DNA from: Kingdonia uniflora
Lineage: Eukaryota; Streptophyta; Magnoliopsida; Ranunculales; Circaeasteraceae
DNA: 64,000 nucleotides
Reading direction: 5' to 3'
Assembly (NCBI GenBank): GCA_014058105.1
Contig: JACGCM010001245.1
Coordinates: forward strand, 1,922,001 to 1,986,000
Below the pieces are notes generated by a model. That model was given only the letters and a program-made list of their open reading frames with translations. It was not told the DNA's origin and did not search any database. Of this stretch, positions 22,492 through 33,884 are shown piece by piece; the stretch's first letter is position 1; every line of letters starts with the position of its first letter. Made by a program: the position numbers and the translations under genes.

Positions 22492-25400
22492 TAAAATGAC
22501 CCAGATTTTTTTCTTTATTTTTATTTATTGATTATTATTCATTATCACCATTCATGCATCACTATTCATTTTGCATCCGCATGGTTTCGGGAACCCGAGG
22601 CTGGGCTGGTGGATCCCGTGGTTGGTTTGGTGGAGCTCGTGGTTGGTTTGGTGGAGCCTGTGGTTGGCTTGGGGTGGGCGTGTTTGTTGTTGTGGTTTTT
22701 GGGTGCCCGTGGTTGGTTTGGTGTAGGGGGGATGTTGTTGATGTGCTGTTGTTGTTGTGTGGTGTGTGATCCAGGGCGAATCTTTGTTAGGTTTTCTCCT
22801 TTGGGTTTCTCCAGTTTTTGTTAGAGGGAATCTTTTGTTTTTGGAGTTCTGGGCTATTTTTGTTCATTCGAACAAACTTGTTTCTGTTCGAATAAGTTTC
22901 TATCTGCTTTATTTTATTAGAACAAACCTTGCTCTGTTCGAATAAGTTTCTTCCTGCATCATTGTATTCGAACAAACCTTGCTCTGTTCGAACATGTTTT
23001 ATTCTGCTTTGATTTATTCGAACAGATTTTTTCCTGTTTAAATAGATCTCTATCTGCTTCATTTGATTCGAACAAGCCTCTTTCTGATCGAATAGACTTC
23101 TACCTGCTTTGCTTTGTTCGAATAGAACTATCTTTTATTGGAAAAGAGGCATGTTTTGACGACCAGTTTGGGTCTTCACTTGCAATTCTTCACCGTTGAT
23201 CCTTCCTCAAGATGAGTGTTGGTTCTAGGGTTTTAATTACCCATTTCACTTCTCTCTCACTCATTCAATACTCATTCTCTCTCACTCACTATCCAATTGG
23301 AATCCATTGTTCCTCTCTCGTTCCTTTGCGAGTTGTGATACGATTGTTGGGATTGATCTTCGCCACTCCTTCGGTGAGTAATTCCCTCTTCCTTGTAAAT
23401 TTTAAGCTCAATTTCGGTGGAATCCTTTGTGTTTAGGGTTTGAGATTGTTGGGTTGATTTGGGGATTTGTTTTACTTGCGGAGTTGTGTTTGTGCAGATG
23501 TTGGTTTGATTGTTAGGCCGTGGTGTTGGGTTAGTTGTGTTGGCTCATTTGATGGCTTGTAGCATGAGGTAGTTTGTCCGGTTGCTTATCGGCGTTGCGG
23601 TTGGATTATTCTTTATCAGGCGAGTGTCCCTTCTTTGCTAAATTCCTTTACTAATGTTATCAGTGTTAGTTAGAGTGATCAGGCATTTGGCATTGAGGTG
23701 TATGTGATTTAGTTATAGTTTATGCTTCGTATTTTCCTTTATGTGGTTGTCTAGTTCCTTGTTAGCTTTTCTGCATCTTAGTCTTCTGTTTGGTCTTGCA
23801 CTTTGATGTTTTGTAAGGTTTTGATTCTCTGTGGTCTAATGGCCTTGTCCTTGAGCACTGTCGTGATTCGGCTGCGATATGTGAACGTTCGGTTACATTA
23901 TTGGGTGTGGTTTATCTTGATCGTTTAGCCGTTTATGGTGAACTGGCAGGTTATCCTTAGTAGATGTTTGTGGGCATTGAGCATCTGTTTGCTTGTTTCA
24001 GACTGTGTTCCCTTCCGTCATTTAGGGAGTGGTGCATCAGGGTGGCGATCTCGTAGCTCTGTCCTTGAGCGTCAGGGGGCTTATGCTATGCTTGTATTGT
24101 CACCAGTGATATTGGGACCTAGTAGGATTCCTGTTAATCTATTGTGGAAACTTAAGTACATAGTAGTTAGAAAGTTGGGCTGTAGCTCAGCTCTTGGGGT
24201 TTGTCAGCTTCTTGTTGGGGTTTTGTTTCGCATGTTGAGTTACGTTTCCCTTTTGTCCTTTAGGAGGTTGTGCATTCGTGTGGTATCCTCGTGGCTTTGT
24301 CCTTGATTTTTGTTTCAATCTTTTAGAGACTGATGATGTTTGGATGTATGACAGGTTAATTAGTCATTGATCAACTGTGGTATGATGTCGTGACGGTTAA
24401 GTTGTTGTTTCATCTATGTTTAGATGGTGTGACTGAGTCAATGTTTACATCTGTATTAGGATTGTTTACCATTCTCATTAGCAGATTTGGTTATCCTATG
24501 TGGGTTGTGTTAGGATTGTGCACCCTTCTCTCAGGCAGGGGGTTATCCTATGTGTGTTGGCTTTATTGGCGGCGGTTATGTTTTGATCCTTGGGATCTGT
24601 TTGCATCTGTGGTTTTTATTCTATTTTACCTTAACGGGATCGGAAATATAATAAAGCTCGACATCGGCTGACTCTCGATAGGACCTAGGATTCCTATATC
24701 AGGTTAAACTAGTAGGTGAGTCATTGGCGACAGGTACTATCATATCTATTACCCTTCAGGAGTGTGGGATGGTATGAGACAGTTCCTCAGGTACCGGTCT
24801 TATCCTCGAGGTTGAAATCCCTTGGAATTGTAAATACTATTCGGACGCTGGCTCCATGTGTAAATCTTTCAGCGTGGTCGAGCTGGTAACTCAATCGTAC
24901 CCATTTAATCCAATTGAGATCTCTTTAAGGTTGTATTTGTATTACACTAGCGGTTGATCAGACCGTATACATTTCCATAGGGTCTAGTGCATTGATCTCA
25001 TCATCATATTATTCAGCATTAGGACTTTAGCAGATCACATCGTACCATCATATCATATCATCGAGCATTTGGGATAATTATGGGATTATCCTAGTTCATC
25101 ATATCATATCATATCACGTCACATCATATCACATCTTCTACATCGCATTATTTTTCTTCTATTCCTCTCACTTCTACTTTCTGCACTGATATATTACTAT
25201 TACTTTTAACTTATTCCTTATCGCATTCACCTTTCCTCTTTTCTGCACCAGTTTTATTAGTATGTTATTTAGCCTTGTTAGGCATTTAGTGAGTCGTGGT
25301 TTTGCTCACTCTCGTATCCCCCTTGCAGGTTTTGTTGAGGGCTTCAGCTATGTTGGTTCCAGTTTGGGCTGCTGTAGATCTGATCTGGCTTTAGTTTTTC

Positions 25401-25663
25401 TTGTATGATTTTAGCTGTTGTCTTTGTATATATTCGAGATATTGCATCTATTATTTTCAGTTTCATAAATATATATATATATATATCTATTGCTTCCGCT
25501 TTGTGCTTCTTTTTCTCTATTGATGCTTATTGGAATGACTGGGCCTGATCTTGTCTATGGCTCGATTGTTTGTTGGGGCGAATCGGTTGGATTCCCCGAC
25601 CAGTGCTCCCTGTTTGTCCATGTTTTAATCATTATTCTGATTAATGGATTTTGGAGCGTGACA
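22492..25663 (+). repeat. 5' LTR of Tekay-like element (3,172 bp)
   Basis: Colinear with 26,199-29,484. It lacks about 83 bp present in the right LTR (26,291-26,373). It contains a G-rich minisatellite (about 22,600-22,720), an array of TGTTCGAAC-type motifs (22,860-23,130), a TATC/ATATCACATC simple region (25,040-25,140) and a short (TA)n at about 25,469-25,486. ORFs of 60-120 codons inside are not conserved in frame with the other LTR and are not called. Confidence 0.9.
22860..23130. repeat. Array of TTCGAA-centred palindromic motifs, left Tekay LTR
   Basis: Repeating units of roughly 45-50 bp of the form TATTCGAACAAACCTTGCTCTGTTCGAATAAG (shown in parts: TATTCGAACAAACC, CTCTGTTCGAATAAG). 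The core TGTTCGAACA is a self-complementary 10-mer. The same motif family appears in the unrelated copia-type LTRs at 55,600-55,850 and 60,540-60,710. Confidence 0.75.
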
Positions 25664-26198
25664 GAAATGGTATCAGAGCTGTAGGTTAACTCCTATCCCC
25701 GTGTCTTGCACTCAATGGTTAAGTAATTCTTAGAACGAGTTAGGATGATTCTCTGGTGTCCTGTGTCTTTTATCGCTTGTTTGGTTTTAGAGTTTATCTC
25801 TTGAGACCTCGTGTATAGGCTTCTATCGTGGTTTTGGTGTGTGTACTTTTACTGTAGATTCCGAGGAATAGAGATGTTTATCTTTAATCTTTAGAATAGT
25901 GATTGATTTGTTTTCGTGATCCTTAGTTGTGACTGCTCATGTAGTCCTATTCTTCTAGCGGTCCGAGTTGGTTACGATTTGGAGTTTAGTCTCTTGAGTT
26001 GGCTTTAGTATTTGGATTTGTATAGATGGTTGGTTTTCCTGTTCAGTTTTGGTATTAGGTTTTGATTATTAGTTATGATTTTATCCTTTATTATCTTGTA
26101 GGATTTCGCTGTATACTTCGATGTGGCGTTCAGAGGTTTTTTCCATTTCATCAGCCTTGTGGAATTTTGGGACAAAATTTCCTTTAATGAGGGTAGAA
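25664..26198 (+). other. Residual internal region of Tekay-like element, with PBS and PPT
   Basis: 535 bp. The PBS TGGTATCAGAGC (25,668-25,679) matches the 3' end of initiator-Met tRNA, 4 bases after the LTR end. The right end carries the PPT-like ATGAGGGTAGAA (26,187-26,198) just before the second LTR. Between them there is no recognisable gag or pol, only T/G-rich leader-like sequence and the last few codons' worth of a typical Tekay pol end. Confidence 0.85.
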
Positions 26199-29100
26199 TG
26201 TAATGACCTGGATTTTTTTCTTTATTTTTATTTATTGGTTATTATTCATTATCATTATTCATGCATCACTATTCGTTTTGCATCCACATGTTATTTCTTT
26301 TATCAGGGCTTTAAGTTTTTTTCCTTCATTTTCTGTGTTTCGGTGGTTGTTGAGCGGAAGAGGCTGTGTTCTGGTTTCGGGAGCCCGAGGTTGGGTTAGT
26401 GGAGCCCATGGTTGGTTTGGTGGAACTCGTGGTTGGTTTGGTAGAGCCTGTGGTTGGCTCGGTGGTGGGCGTGTTTGTTGTTATGGTCTTTGGGTACCCG
26501 TGGTTGGTTTGGTAGAGGGGGCATGTTGCTGGTGTGCTGTTGTTGTTGTTGGCTGTTCTGTGGTGTGTGATCCAGGGCAGATATGTGTTAGGTTTTCTTC
26601 TTTGGGTTTTTCAAGTTTTTGTTGCAGGAAATCTTTTGTTTTTGGAGTTTGGGTTGTTTCTGTTCAGTTCTATTCAAACAGACTTGTTCCTGTTCGAATA
26701 AGTTTTTATCTGCTTTATTTAATTCGAGCAAACCTTGCTCTGTTCGAATAAGTTTCTTCTTGCATCATTTTATTCGAACAAACCTTGCTTTGTTCGAACA
26801 TGTTTTATTCTGCTTTGTTTTATTTGAACAAACTTGTTCCTGATTGAATAGATCTCTATCTGCTTCATTTTATTCGAACAAGCCTCTTTCTGTTCGAATA
26901 GACTTCTACCAACTTTATTTTGTTTGAATAGAACTATCTTCTGTTCGAACAGGGGCATGTTTTGACGACCAGTTTGGGTTTTCACTCGCGATTCTTTGCC
27001 GTTGATCCATCCTCGAGATGAATGTCAGTTATAGGGTTTTAATTACCCATTTCACTTCTCTCTCTCTCTCATTCAACACTCATTCTCTCTCACTCACTCT
27101 CCAATTGGAATCTATTGCTCCTCTCTCACTCCTTTACGAGTTATGATTCGATTATTGGGATTGATCTTTGCCACTCCTATGGTGAGTAATTCTCTCTTCC
27201 TTGTTGATTTTGATTTCAGCTTTGGTAGAATCCTTTGTGTTTAGGGTTTGTGATTGTTGGGTTGATTTGGGGTTTCGGTGTGCTTGCAGAGTTGTGTTTG
27301 TGCAGGTGTTGGTTTGATTGTTGGGCCATGGTGTTGGGTTAGTTGTGCTGGCTCGTTTGTTGGCTTGTGGCGTGAGGTGGTTTGTCCGGTTACTTATCGG
27401 CTTTGCGGTTGAATTATCCTTTATCAGGCGAGTGTCCCTTCTTTGCTAAATTCCTTTACTAATGTTATCAGTGTTAGTTAAAGTGATCCTGCATTTGGCA
27501 TTGAGGTGTATGTGATTTAGTTATAGTCAATGCTTCGTATTTACCTTTATGTCATTGTTTAGTTCCTTGTTAGCTTTTTTCTATCTTAGTCTTCTGGTTG
27601 GTCTTGAACTTCGAGGTTTTGTTAGGATCTGTTTCTCTGTGTTCTCGTGGCCTTGTCCTTGAGCACTATCGTGATTCAGTTGCGATACGTAAACGTTAGG
27701 TTCCGTTATTGGGTGTGGTTTATCTTGATCGTTTAGCCGTTTGTGGTGAACTGGCGGGTTATCCTTAGTAGATGTTTGTGGCCGTTAAGCATCTGTAAGT
27801 TGGTTTCAAACTGTGTTCCTTCCGTTATTTTAGAAGTGATGCATCAGGGTGGTGCTCTTGTGGCTTTGTCCTTGAGCGTCATGGGGTTTCTGTTACGTTT
27901 GTACTGCCACCAGTGATGTTGGGACCTAGTGGGTTTGTCCATCTATTATGGAGACTTAAGTACATAGTAGTTAGAGAGTCGGGTTGCAGCCCTGCTCTTG
28001 GGGTTTGTCGGCTTCTTGTTGGGCTTTGTTTTGCATGTTATGTTGTGTTTCCCTTTTGTCCCTTAGGAGGTTTTTCATTCGTGTGGTATCCTCGTTGCTT
28101 TGTCCTTGATTTCTGCTTCAGTCTTTTAGAGACTGATGTTGTTTGGATGTGTGACTGGTTAATTAGTCACTAATCATCTGTGGTTTGATGTTATGGCGGT
28201 TAAGTTGCTGTTTCATCAATGTTTAGATGGTGTGACTGAGTCACTGTTTGCATATGTGTTAGGATTGTTTACCATTCTTGTTGGCATACTTGGTTATCCT
28301 ATGTGGGTTGTGTTAGGATTGTGTACCCTTCTCTCAAGAAGGGGGTTATCATATGTGTGTTGGCCTTGTTGGTGGCGGTTATGTTTTGATCCTTGGGATC
28401 TATTTGCATCCGTGGCTTTTGTTCTATATTACCTTAACAGGATTGGATACATAATAAAGCACTACATCAGCTGACCCTCGGTAGGACCTAGGATTCCTAC
28501 ATCAGGTTAAAATAGTAGATGAGTCGTTGGTGACAGGTACTATCATATATATTACCCTTCGGGAGTGTGGGATGGTATGAGACAGTTCCTCAGGTACCAG
28601 TCTTATCCTCGAGGTTGAAATCTACTGGAATTGTAAACATTGGTTCAGACGCTGGCTCCGTGTGTAAATCCTTCAGCGTAGTCGAGCTGGTAACCCAATC
28701 GTACCCATTGAATCCAATTGAGATCTCTTTAAGGCTGTATTCTGCTAGCGGTTGATCAGACTATATACATTTTCATAGGGTCTAGTGTATTGATCTCATC
28801 ATCATATCATTCAGTATTAGGACTTTAGCTGATCACATCATACCATCATATCATATAATCTAGCATTTGGGATAATTATGGGATTTTCCTAGCTTACCAT
28901 ATCATATCACGTCACATCATATCACATCTTCTTCATCGCACTATTTTACGTCTATTCCTCTCACCTCTAGTTTTTGTACTTATATATTACTATTACTATA
29001 AACTTATTCCTTATCGCATTCACCTTTCCTCTTTTCTGCATCAGTTTTATTAGTATGTTGTTTAACCTTGTTGGGCATTTAGAGAGCCGTGGTTTTGCTC

Positions 29101-29271
29101 ACTCTCTCATCCCCCTTTCAGTGGCAGGGTTACTACAGGTTTTGCTGAGGGCTTCAGCTGTGTTGGTGCCAGTTTGGCTGTTGCAGATCTGATCTGGTTT
29201 TAGTTTTTCTTGTATGATTTTAGCTGTTGTCGCTGTATATATTTAAGATATTGTATCTATTATTTTCAGTT

Positions 29272-29311
<40 letters not shown>

Positions 29312-29484
29312 ATTGCTTCCGCTTTGTGCTTCCTTTTCTCTATTGATGCTTATTTGAATGACTAGGCCAAATCTTGTCTATGGCTCGGTCATTTGTGGGG
29401 GCGAATCGGCTGGATTCCCCGACCTGCGCCCTATTTGTTAATGTTTTAATCATTATTTTGATTATTGGATTTTAGGGCGTGACA
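26199..29484 (+). repeat. 3' LTR of Tekay-like element (3,286 bp)
   Basis: Starts TGTAATGACCTGG and ends GGCGTGACA. It carries the same G-rich minisatellite (26,390-26,520), the TTCGAA-motif array (26,660-26,960) and the ATATCACATC-rich part (28,830-28,930). Its (TA)n at about 29,274-29,309 is clearly longer than in the left LTR. A 182-codon open frame at 26,203-26,751 is not kept in the left LTR. Confidence 0.9.
26660..26960. repeat. Array of TTCGAA-centred palindromic motifs, right Tekay LTR
   Basis: Counterpart of the array at 22,860-23,130 with point changes. It includes CTTGTTCCTGTTCGAATAAG and a last CTGTTCGAACAGGGG near 26,941, a perfect CTGTTCGAACAG palindrome. Confidence 0.75.
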
Positions 29485-29489
29485 CAATC

Positions 29490-30749
29490 TATACCCCTAT
29501 ACAACATTTTCAAACTAGATATCCCTAAGCTCAAATTTTCAATTTCTGCATATTCTATATCTGAAAAGATATTCTCCACCATGATTCTATAATTTATTCA
29601 ATTCAATACATATTTTTACACATCTACATATTTCACAAAAAAAAATTTCACAGGTATTAACATCAATTTTTCACAGTTCGAATAAATAGAACTCTATTTT
29701 TAGTTTGACTCCTAATATTACATTTTCACCCTCTAACATACATATATAAACTTCTTCTAGCTCAATTTTTGTCAAAAGAGTTAATTCTATCTATCAACAC
29801 AGAGTTTGAACAAAAACTTTTTATTAGCTCAAATACTAATTATAAATACTTTACAGATATTAAGTCTTTCAGATACTTTACAGATAACAAGTCTTTCAGA
29901 TACTGTTATAGATCACTCTACAGGTTAAATGATTAGCGACAGAACTTTCTTTATGATAAGAGACAATGTTTATGCAGGGGCAAGACTTCCAATCTCTGTC
30001 TTCCTCCTCCACCACCATCATTTCCTCCTCCTTAATTCCTTAATCCCCACCAACGGGGAGCTGGTAGAGATCAAAGGGAGTCCTACCTTATAATCTAGTC
30101 CCTCGCAGGATACCGGCAATAATGTCACACAGGTACGCCGGCCTCCACATCTGTCTCCTCAACCTTATCCTTCGCAAGGATGCGAAGACACCTCCAATGT
30201 TGTTCGCATATCAAGACAACTTAATGAAATCTCCACAAATGGTAAAAATCATCCTTAGCTTCAGCCGCTTCATCTTTCGACATACCGTAATTTATCGGTG
30301 GTACGGGAATATGCTTGGACATCTTCAACGATTGATTACCAAAATATCGCAACTTCAACCTTTGTATTTCAGCAGGCACTCTCTCCTCAAGAACCATTCG
30401 CCGAGTCTTCATCATTATCACTTAGAAATTACAAAGAATATTACAACCATAGCGTACTTTGCCAAAACCTCTAGTACATATACTATTTATATCAAACTCA
30501 TATTTAATGTGCAGGTACATTTCTAACGCAGTCATCATTCAAAGTAGAGCCACTCTCGGAACCCCAAGCGTCGAGTACATCAATCCTTTCTATCTCATAA
30601 ATGCGAGATACATCCCTCCAGAAAAGAATACCGAGTACCCACCAGTAAAATCCGTATTAATACATCATATCTTTTCAACTTCTAACATTACAGTCCACAT
30701 GTTCTTTCTCAACCAAAGCCACCCGTGCCTTCAGTTGTGAGGGGGTGAT
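29490..30749. other. 3' spacer of A2 after the Tekay insertion
   Basis: Homologous to about 16,900-18,253 of element A. It holds two to three 27-bp repeat units (29,857-29,910), the short minus-strand ORF 30,421-30,221 with MKTRRMVLEERVPAEIQRLK, and the PPT GTGAGGGGGTGAT (30,737-30,749) next to the LTR. Confidence 0.6.
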
Positions 30750-31350
30750 TGTAGGGACCTATCCCTCGACCTAACCCAAATTAGAACTACTTCAATATCA
30801 GATTCATACATTTTACATGTGACATGAACAGTCAGCATTGTCACCTAGACCACGAATTGATAAAGAATGTGGATCGAGAACAACAGAAGAATATGAACAT
30901 GTCAAATACACCTGTCTTCCACAAGCTTAGCAGTTACATAGTCAACCACCACTTACCTCATTATTTGTAGAACGTGCTTCAGCACGATAACGATCTGCGG
31001 GTAAGGTTTATATAAAGAAAAAGTTTCAGAGGAGATAGGGACCAAGAAAAACTAGATTTTCTAGACTCAAACACAGGAATTTCTAGATTCTGAACACCAC
31101 AAAACTTCTTATTTACAAGATCAAGTATTTTTAGTTCGAGAAATCACTTGTAATAAGATATTAGCTTCAAGCAATAAAAGCTACTGTTACTAAAACCCTT
31201 AACTCGATGTCGTAGTTGTTTACCTATTCAAAGGTTTTCTGTGTTAAATCACCTGTATCATTTCTTGCTTTATATTAGTTTTTGTCACAGGTACATTTGG
31301 TGTAAGAGCTAATTTTGAGTAATTTCGAGCTACGAAATTAAGCCATTACA
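30750..31350 (+). repeat. 3' LTR of A2 (601 bp)
   Basis: Starts TGTAGGGACC and ends GCCATTACA, with TGTA...TACA inverted ends. TATA box TATATAAAG lies at 31,009-31,017, preceded by a small hairpin CGTGC-TTCA-GCACG (about 30,973-30,986). An AATAAAA signal is near 31,172. It aligns along its full length with 18,254-18,868. Confidence 0.88.
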
Positions 31351-31397
31351 CTATGGTAAACCTTCAACTCATAAACTTTATGGAACAGAGGCAAGGT

Positions 31398-31883
31398 TTA
31401 GAAGCGAGAGACCAAATTCAGCAATGTGCCTATGACGGTGTTTGGCAAGCCCGTTTTATGCGGGAGTGTGAGGACAAGAAAAACAATGGAAAATTCTTTA
31501 ATTATCAAGATATGGGGTGAACTTTTTAAACTCGTTATCGAATTGAAATTTTTAAATTTACGTTCAAGGAAATTTTTAATTTTGTTTTTGAATGTGATAA
31601 AGTCGGTTAAAGCATCAGGTTTATGAATAAGTGGATAGATCCAGATGTACCGATTATAAACATCCATGAACAACAAGTAATAACAAAAACCGTCCTTTAA
31701 TAGGATTGGCAAAGGTCCCCATAAATCGGAAACAATTAAGCTTAAAGGTAAATATAAAGTTAAACTTGAAGGGAAATGCAGCTTGCAACTTTTGTTAACA
31801 TGACATGAATTACCAAATGAAAATAACTTATTAGACAATAGTAACAAATTAGACTCAATAACTTTCTTAACTGTCTGAAGCAT
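31398..31883 (-). pseudogene. Copia integrase N-terminal and core fragment
   Basis: Minus-strand frame with the copia signatures CHVNKSCKLHFP (zinc-binding region end), VSDLWGPLPILLKDGFCYYL (first catalytic Asp) and DVYNRYIWIYPL. The second catalytic segment is garbled (HILIIKEFSIVF in place of a DNGGEF-type motif). The fragment ends near 31,351 before the catalytic Glu region. A 61-bp direct duplication just upstream (31,943-32,060) repeats the YEMQHPVP-type peptide of the protease-integrase linker. Confidence 0.75.
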
Positions 31884-31942
31884 CGAATGTCCTAAGCATT
31901 CGTGTCATAGTGAAACTGGTTCCGAGAGAAGTGCAGAAGAAC

Positions 31943-32060
31943 GGGAACCGGGTGTTGCATCTCACAAGCATTATTAAAATGGTAAAGGGCACTTTCATAA
32001 CGGGGAACCGGGTGTTGCATCTCATAAGCATTATTATAATCGTAAATGCCTCTTTCACTA
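31943..32060. repeat. About 61-bp tandem duplication inside copia pol
   Basis: GGGAACCGGGTGTTGCATCT followed by CA(C/T)AAGCATTATTA occurs at about 31,943 and again at about 32,004, with the following GTAAA...CTTTCA also shared. The minus frame reads a repeated MQHPVP. It is a local duplication in a decayed pol. Confidence 0.7.
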
Positions 32061-32099
32061 TTTCCTTGGAGCAATACTTTCCTCGTGCGACAGTCCTTT

Positions 32100-32995
32100 A
32101 CTATAAAAAATGTTGGATGAAATTAAAAAAATACATTATTATCAATTAAAAATTGTGAAATGGGGAGTAAATTGGCAGATATGTTAGGAACATGATAAAG
32201 GTTTTGTAAAAGATATTTTCTAGAGTCATGAGTAAATGAACCAATACCAGTATGAGCAATCGGAAGATCCCTACCATTTCCAACTCGAACTTGATTGGGA
32301 CCATCGTACTCTGCTTGGAGATGAAGATTATTTAAATCTGAGGTAAGATGATGTGTAACACAACTATCCAGAATCCAATTACATTTAACAATTGATCTTT
32401 GTGCAGCAACATATGTCGTTGGCAGTAAAGAAGAACCTTGGAACTTCTTATGGGAATGGTGCTAACAATCAGTAACAACATGATTTTTCTGACCACATAT
32501 AGTACATGGTCCATATTCATTTTGGAAGGATTGAGGACGATTCTGAAATCGATTATTACCTTGGATACGGTTGCGGTTCTAATTACCGTAGTTAGAACTG
32601 GGCCTATTATGTGTCGAACCAAACTTTGGGGAAATATTGCGATGAATAATTGCTACATTGGCAACTGGGTGTTGTAGCGCGAGACTTTGAGCTTCAACCC
32701 TCATATCAAAAGCGAGTAGATGGGCATGAAAGTCATCCATCACGACATCATCTACTGTGGTTGTAAGAGTTGTGACGATAGCGTCATAGGTGGAGTAAAT
32801 CCCATTGAGGATCATTTGCTGTAAATTAGAATCCGGAATGGGCTGCCCATACCAAAGAAGATAATTATGACGATCTAGTTTGATAGAAATTAGATGATGA
32901 ATGTGGGTAGTCTGAAGTATTGGTTGGGACACAAGGCTAGGGGTCGAAGATGAGGAAGCTGCGAAGGAAGAGTTGGAGATATGTTCTTCGGCCAT
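32100..32995 (-). pseudogene. Copia gag and protease
   Basis: The gag ATG is at 32,995 (MAEEHISNSSFAASSSSTPS). The retrotransposon-gag motif ISIKLDRHNYLLWYGQ and a MDDFHAHLLAFDMRVEAQ segment follow. After a frameshift comes a zinc knuckle CTICGQKNHVVTDC near 32,470-32,510, then the protease region with WILDSCVTHHLTSDLNNL. Its active-site position reads D-S-C where active copia proteases usually have D-S/T-G-A. Frameshifts separate gag, knuckle and protease. The start lies 64 bases inside the PBS, as is usual. Confidence 0.8.
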
Positions 32996-33048
32996 TGTAG
33001 AGAGATAATGGAGGTTAGCTTTCTCTATATTTTTAGAGGATCGATTTA

Positions 33049-33059
33049 GGCTGATACCA
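33049..33059 (-). other. Copia primer-binding site
   Basis: The minus strand reads TGGTATCAGCC directly next to the LTR. The first nine bases match the initiator-Met tRNA PBS. Confidence 0.7.
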
Positions 33060-33294
33060 TGTGAAAAGAAACATTATTTGAACTTAATTCTCTGTGTTTA
33101 TTTACTTGACTCCTTCCTTATTATATAGATGAGGTTGTTACAGATAAATAATAACATCAAGCTATCTAAGAAAATGCATGGATGAACAGAGCTTTTAAAT
33201 ATGACTTTATGCCTCCAAATAGTAGTAGATTTCTTCATTATCTCTTCAAAAGCAGCAGCTGTTGTGAACTTTCCGTGAGGATCTCTCTTTCACA
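33060..33294 (-). repeat. Copia 5' LTR (235 bp)
   Basis: Bounded by inverted TGTGAAA (33,060) and TTTCACA (33,288-33,294), adjacent to the PBS. The outer end is inferred from the inverted ends because no second LTR is in the window. 33,295-33,377 is short spacer. Confidence 0.6.
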
Positions 33295-33377
33295 CACGTG
33301 ATCTTCATGCCCCTGGGATATAGGTATTTCCTCCACAAAAATATTACAATATTGAAGGACCAACTGAATTTTATTAG

Positions 33378-33884
33378 GGTTCAGTTTGGTTTGCTGCAAA
33401 TACAATGCAATACAAATCCAATGCATTTGCAATGATTTGCATTGCATTAAAAGTTGGGGATATTTTTTTTAATAAAGTCGGGGATTTGCAATGCAATGCA
33501 AGTGGAATTAATTGTAGATTGATATTTATGTTAATTGTAGATTGATGTTTTTGTTTGGTTAGGTGCATTGCTATGCAAATGCAAATGATAACTACATTTT
33601 TTTTTATCTCTTACAAAATCCTTGTTTTTCTCTTATTTTTTCTCTTAAGTAGAAAACCAAACTGTAAACTCTGTTAAGAGAGTTTTTACTACAACCAAAT
33701 GCAAGCAAAAAGATAAACTTTTACATGAAAATGCAAGTTGTTTATTTTGCAAAAGTGAACCAAACACATACAATTATTTTAAAAGTGTCATATTGTAATT
33801 ACAAATCGAACCAAACACATGGAAGCGGTTAGAAATGCAAATTGTTTACGTTTGCATCATGTTTACAGCGAACCAAACTGAGTC
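33378..33884. mobile_element. MITE, 507 bp, TAG target duplication
   Basis: Terminal inverted repeats GGTTCAGTTTGGTTTGC and (reverse complement of the right end) GACTCAGTTTGGTTCGC match at 14 of 17 positions. They are flanked by TAG on both sides (33,375-33,377 and 33,885-33,887). No transposase. The interior is rich in GCAATGCAA / GCAAATGCAAATGC runs. A 3-bp target duplication and this type of end suggest a PIF/Harbinger (Tourist)-like MITE, although TWA is the usual target. It lies about 490 bp upstream of the gene at 34,373. Confidence 0.75.

Larger units (their letters stand above)
22492..29484 (+). mobile_element. Tekay/Del-like Ty3/gypsy deletion derivative, nested in A2
   Basis: A 6,993-bp element bounded by the 5-bp target duplication CAATC (22,487-22,491 and 29,485-29,489). 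Its two long LTRs are 3,172 and 3,286 bp, with only 535 bp between them. The LTR starts TGTAATGACC (mutated to TAAAATGACC in the left copy) and ends GCGTGACA, followed by GAAATGGTATCAGAGC. Those junctions and the TTTTGGGACAAAATTTCCTT stretch before the PPT are typical of plant Tekay/Del chromoviruses, from established knowledge. No gag or pol remains. It is in effect two LTRs joined by the two ends of an internal region. Confidence 0.88.
18869..31350 (+). mobile_element. Right half of second Tat-like copy (A2), interrupted by a Tekay-like element
   Basis: Directly after the CA end of A's LTR the sequence resumes at a position homologous to about 12,971 of element A. It then runs colinear with A: antisense gene, TATA box, spacer, PPT and LTR. 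It is split at 22,487-22,491 / 29,485-29,489 by a 7-kb LTR element. Pol, 5' LTR and the left part are absent. This pattern fits A having inserted into A2's antisense gene, with later loss of the left side. An alternative is tandem duplication with a break at the LTR end. Confidence 0.75.
31351..33294 (-). mobile_element. Truncated Ty1/copia element, minus strand
   Basis: Read on the minus strand: a 5' LTR (33,294-33,060), PBS, gag, protease and the first part of integrase, then truncation exactly where A2's LTR ends (31,350/31,351). RT and RNase H are not found anywhere in the window. Either A2 inserted into this element and its other half was lost with A2's left side, or the element was truncated earlier. 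All reading frames carry breaks. Confidence 0.8.

Noticed and set aside
22860..23130. TTCGAA array as canonical heat-shock elements or tRNA B-boxes
   Set aside because: Heat-shock elements need TTCnnGAA spacing, while here the halves touch. B-boxes need GTTCGANNC in a tRNA-like context, which is absent.
26203..26751. 182-codon plus-strand ORF in the right Tekay LTR
   Set aside because: Low-complexity Trp/Gly/Phe composition from the minisatellite, and not kept in frame in the left LTR.
18869..31350. 18,254-18,868 and 30,750-31,350 as the two LTRs of one element
   Set aside because: Both are preceded by the same PPT and about 1.3 kb of homologous 3' spacer, and neither is followed by a PBS, so both are 3' LTRs of separate copies.
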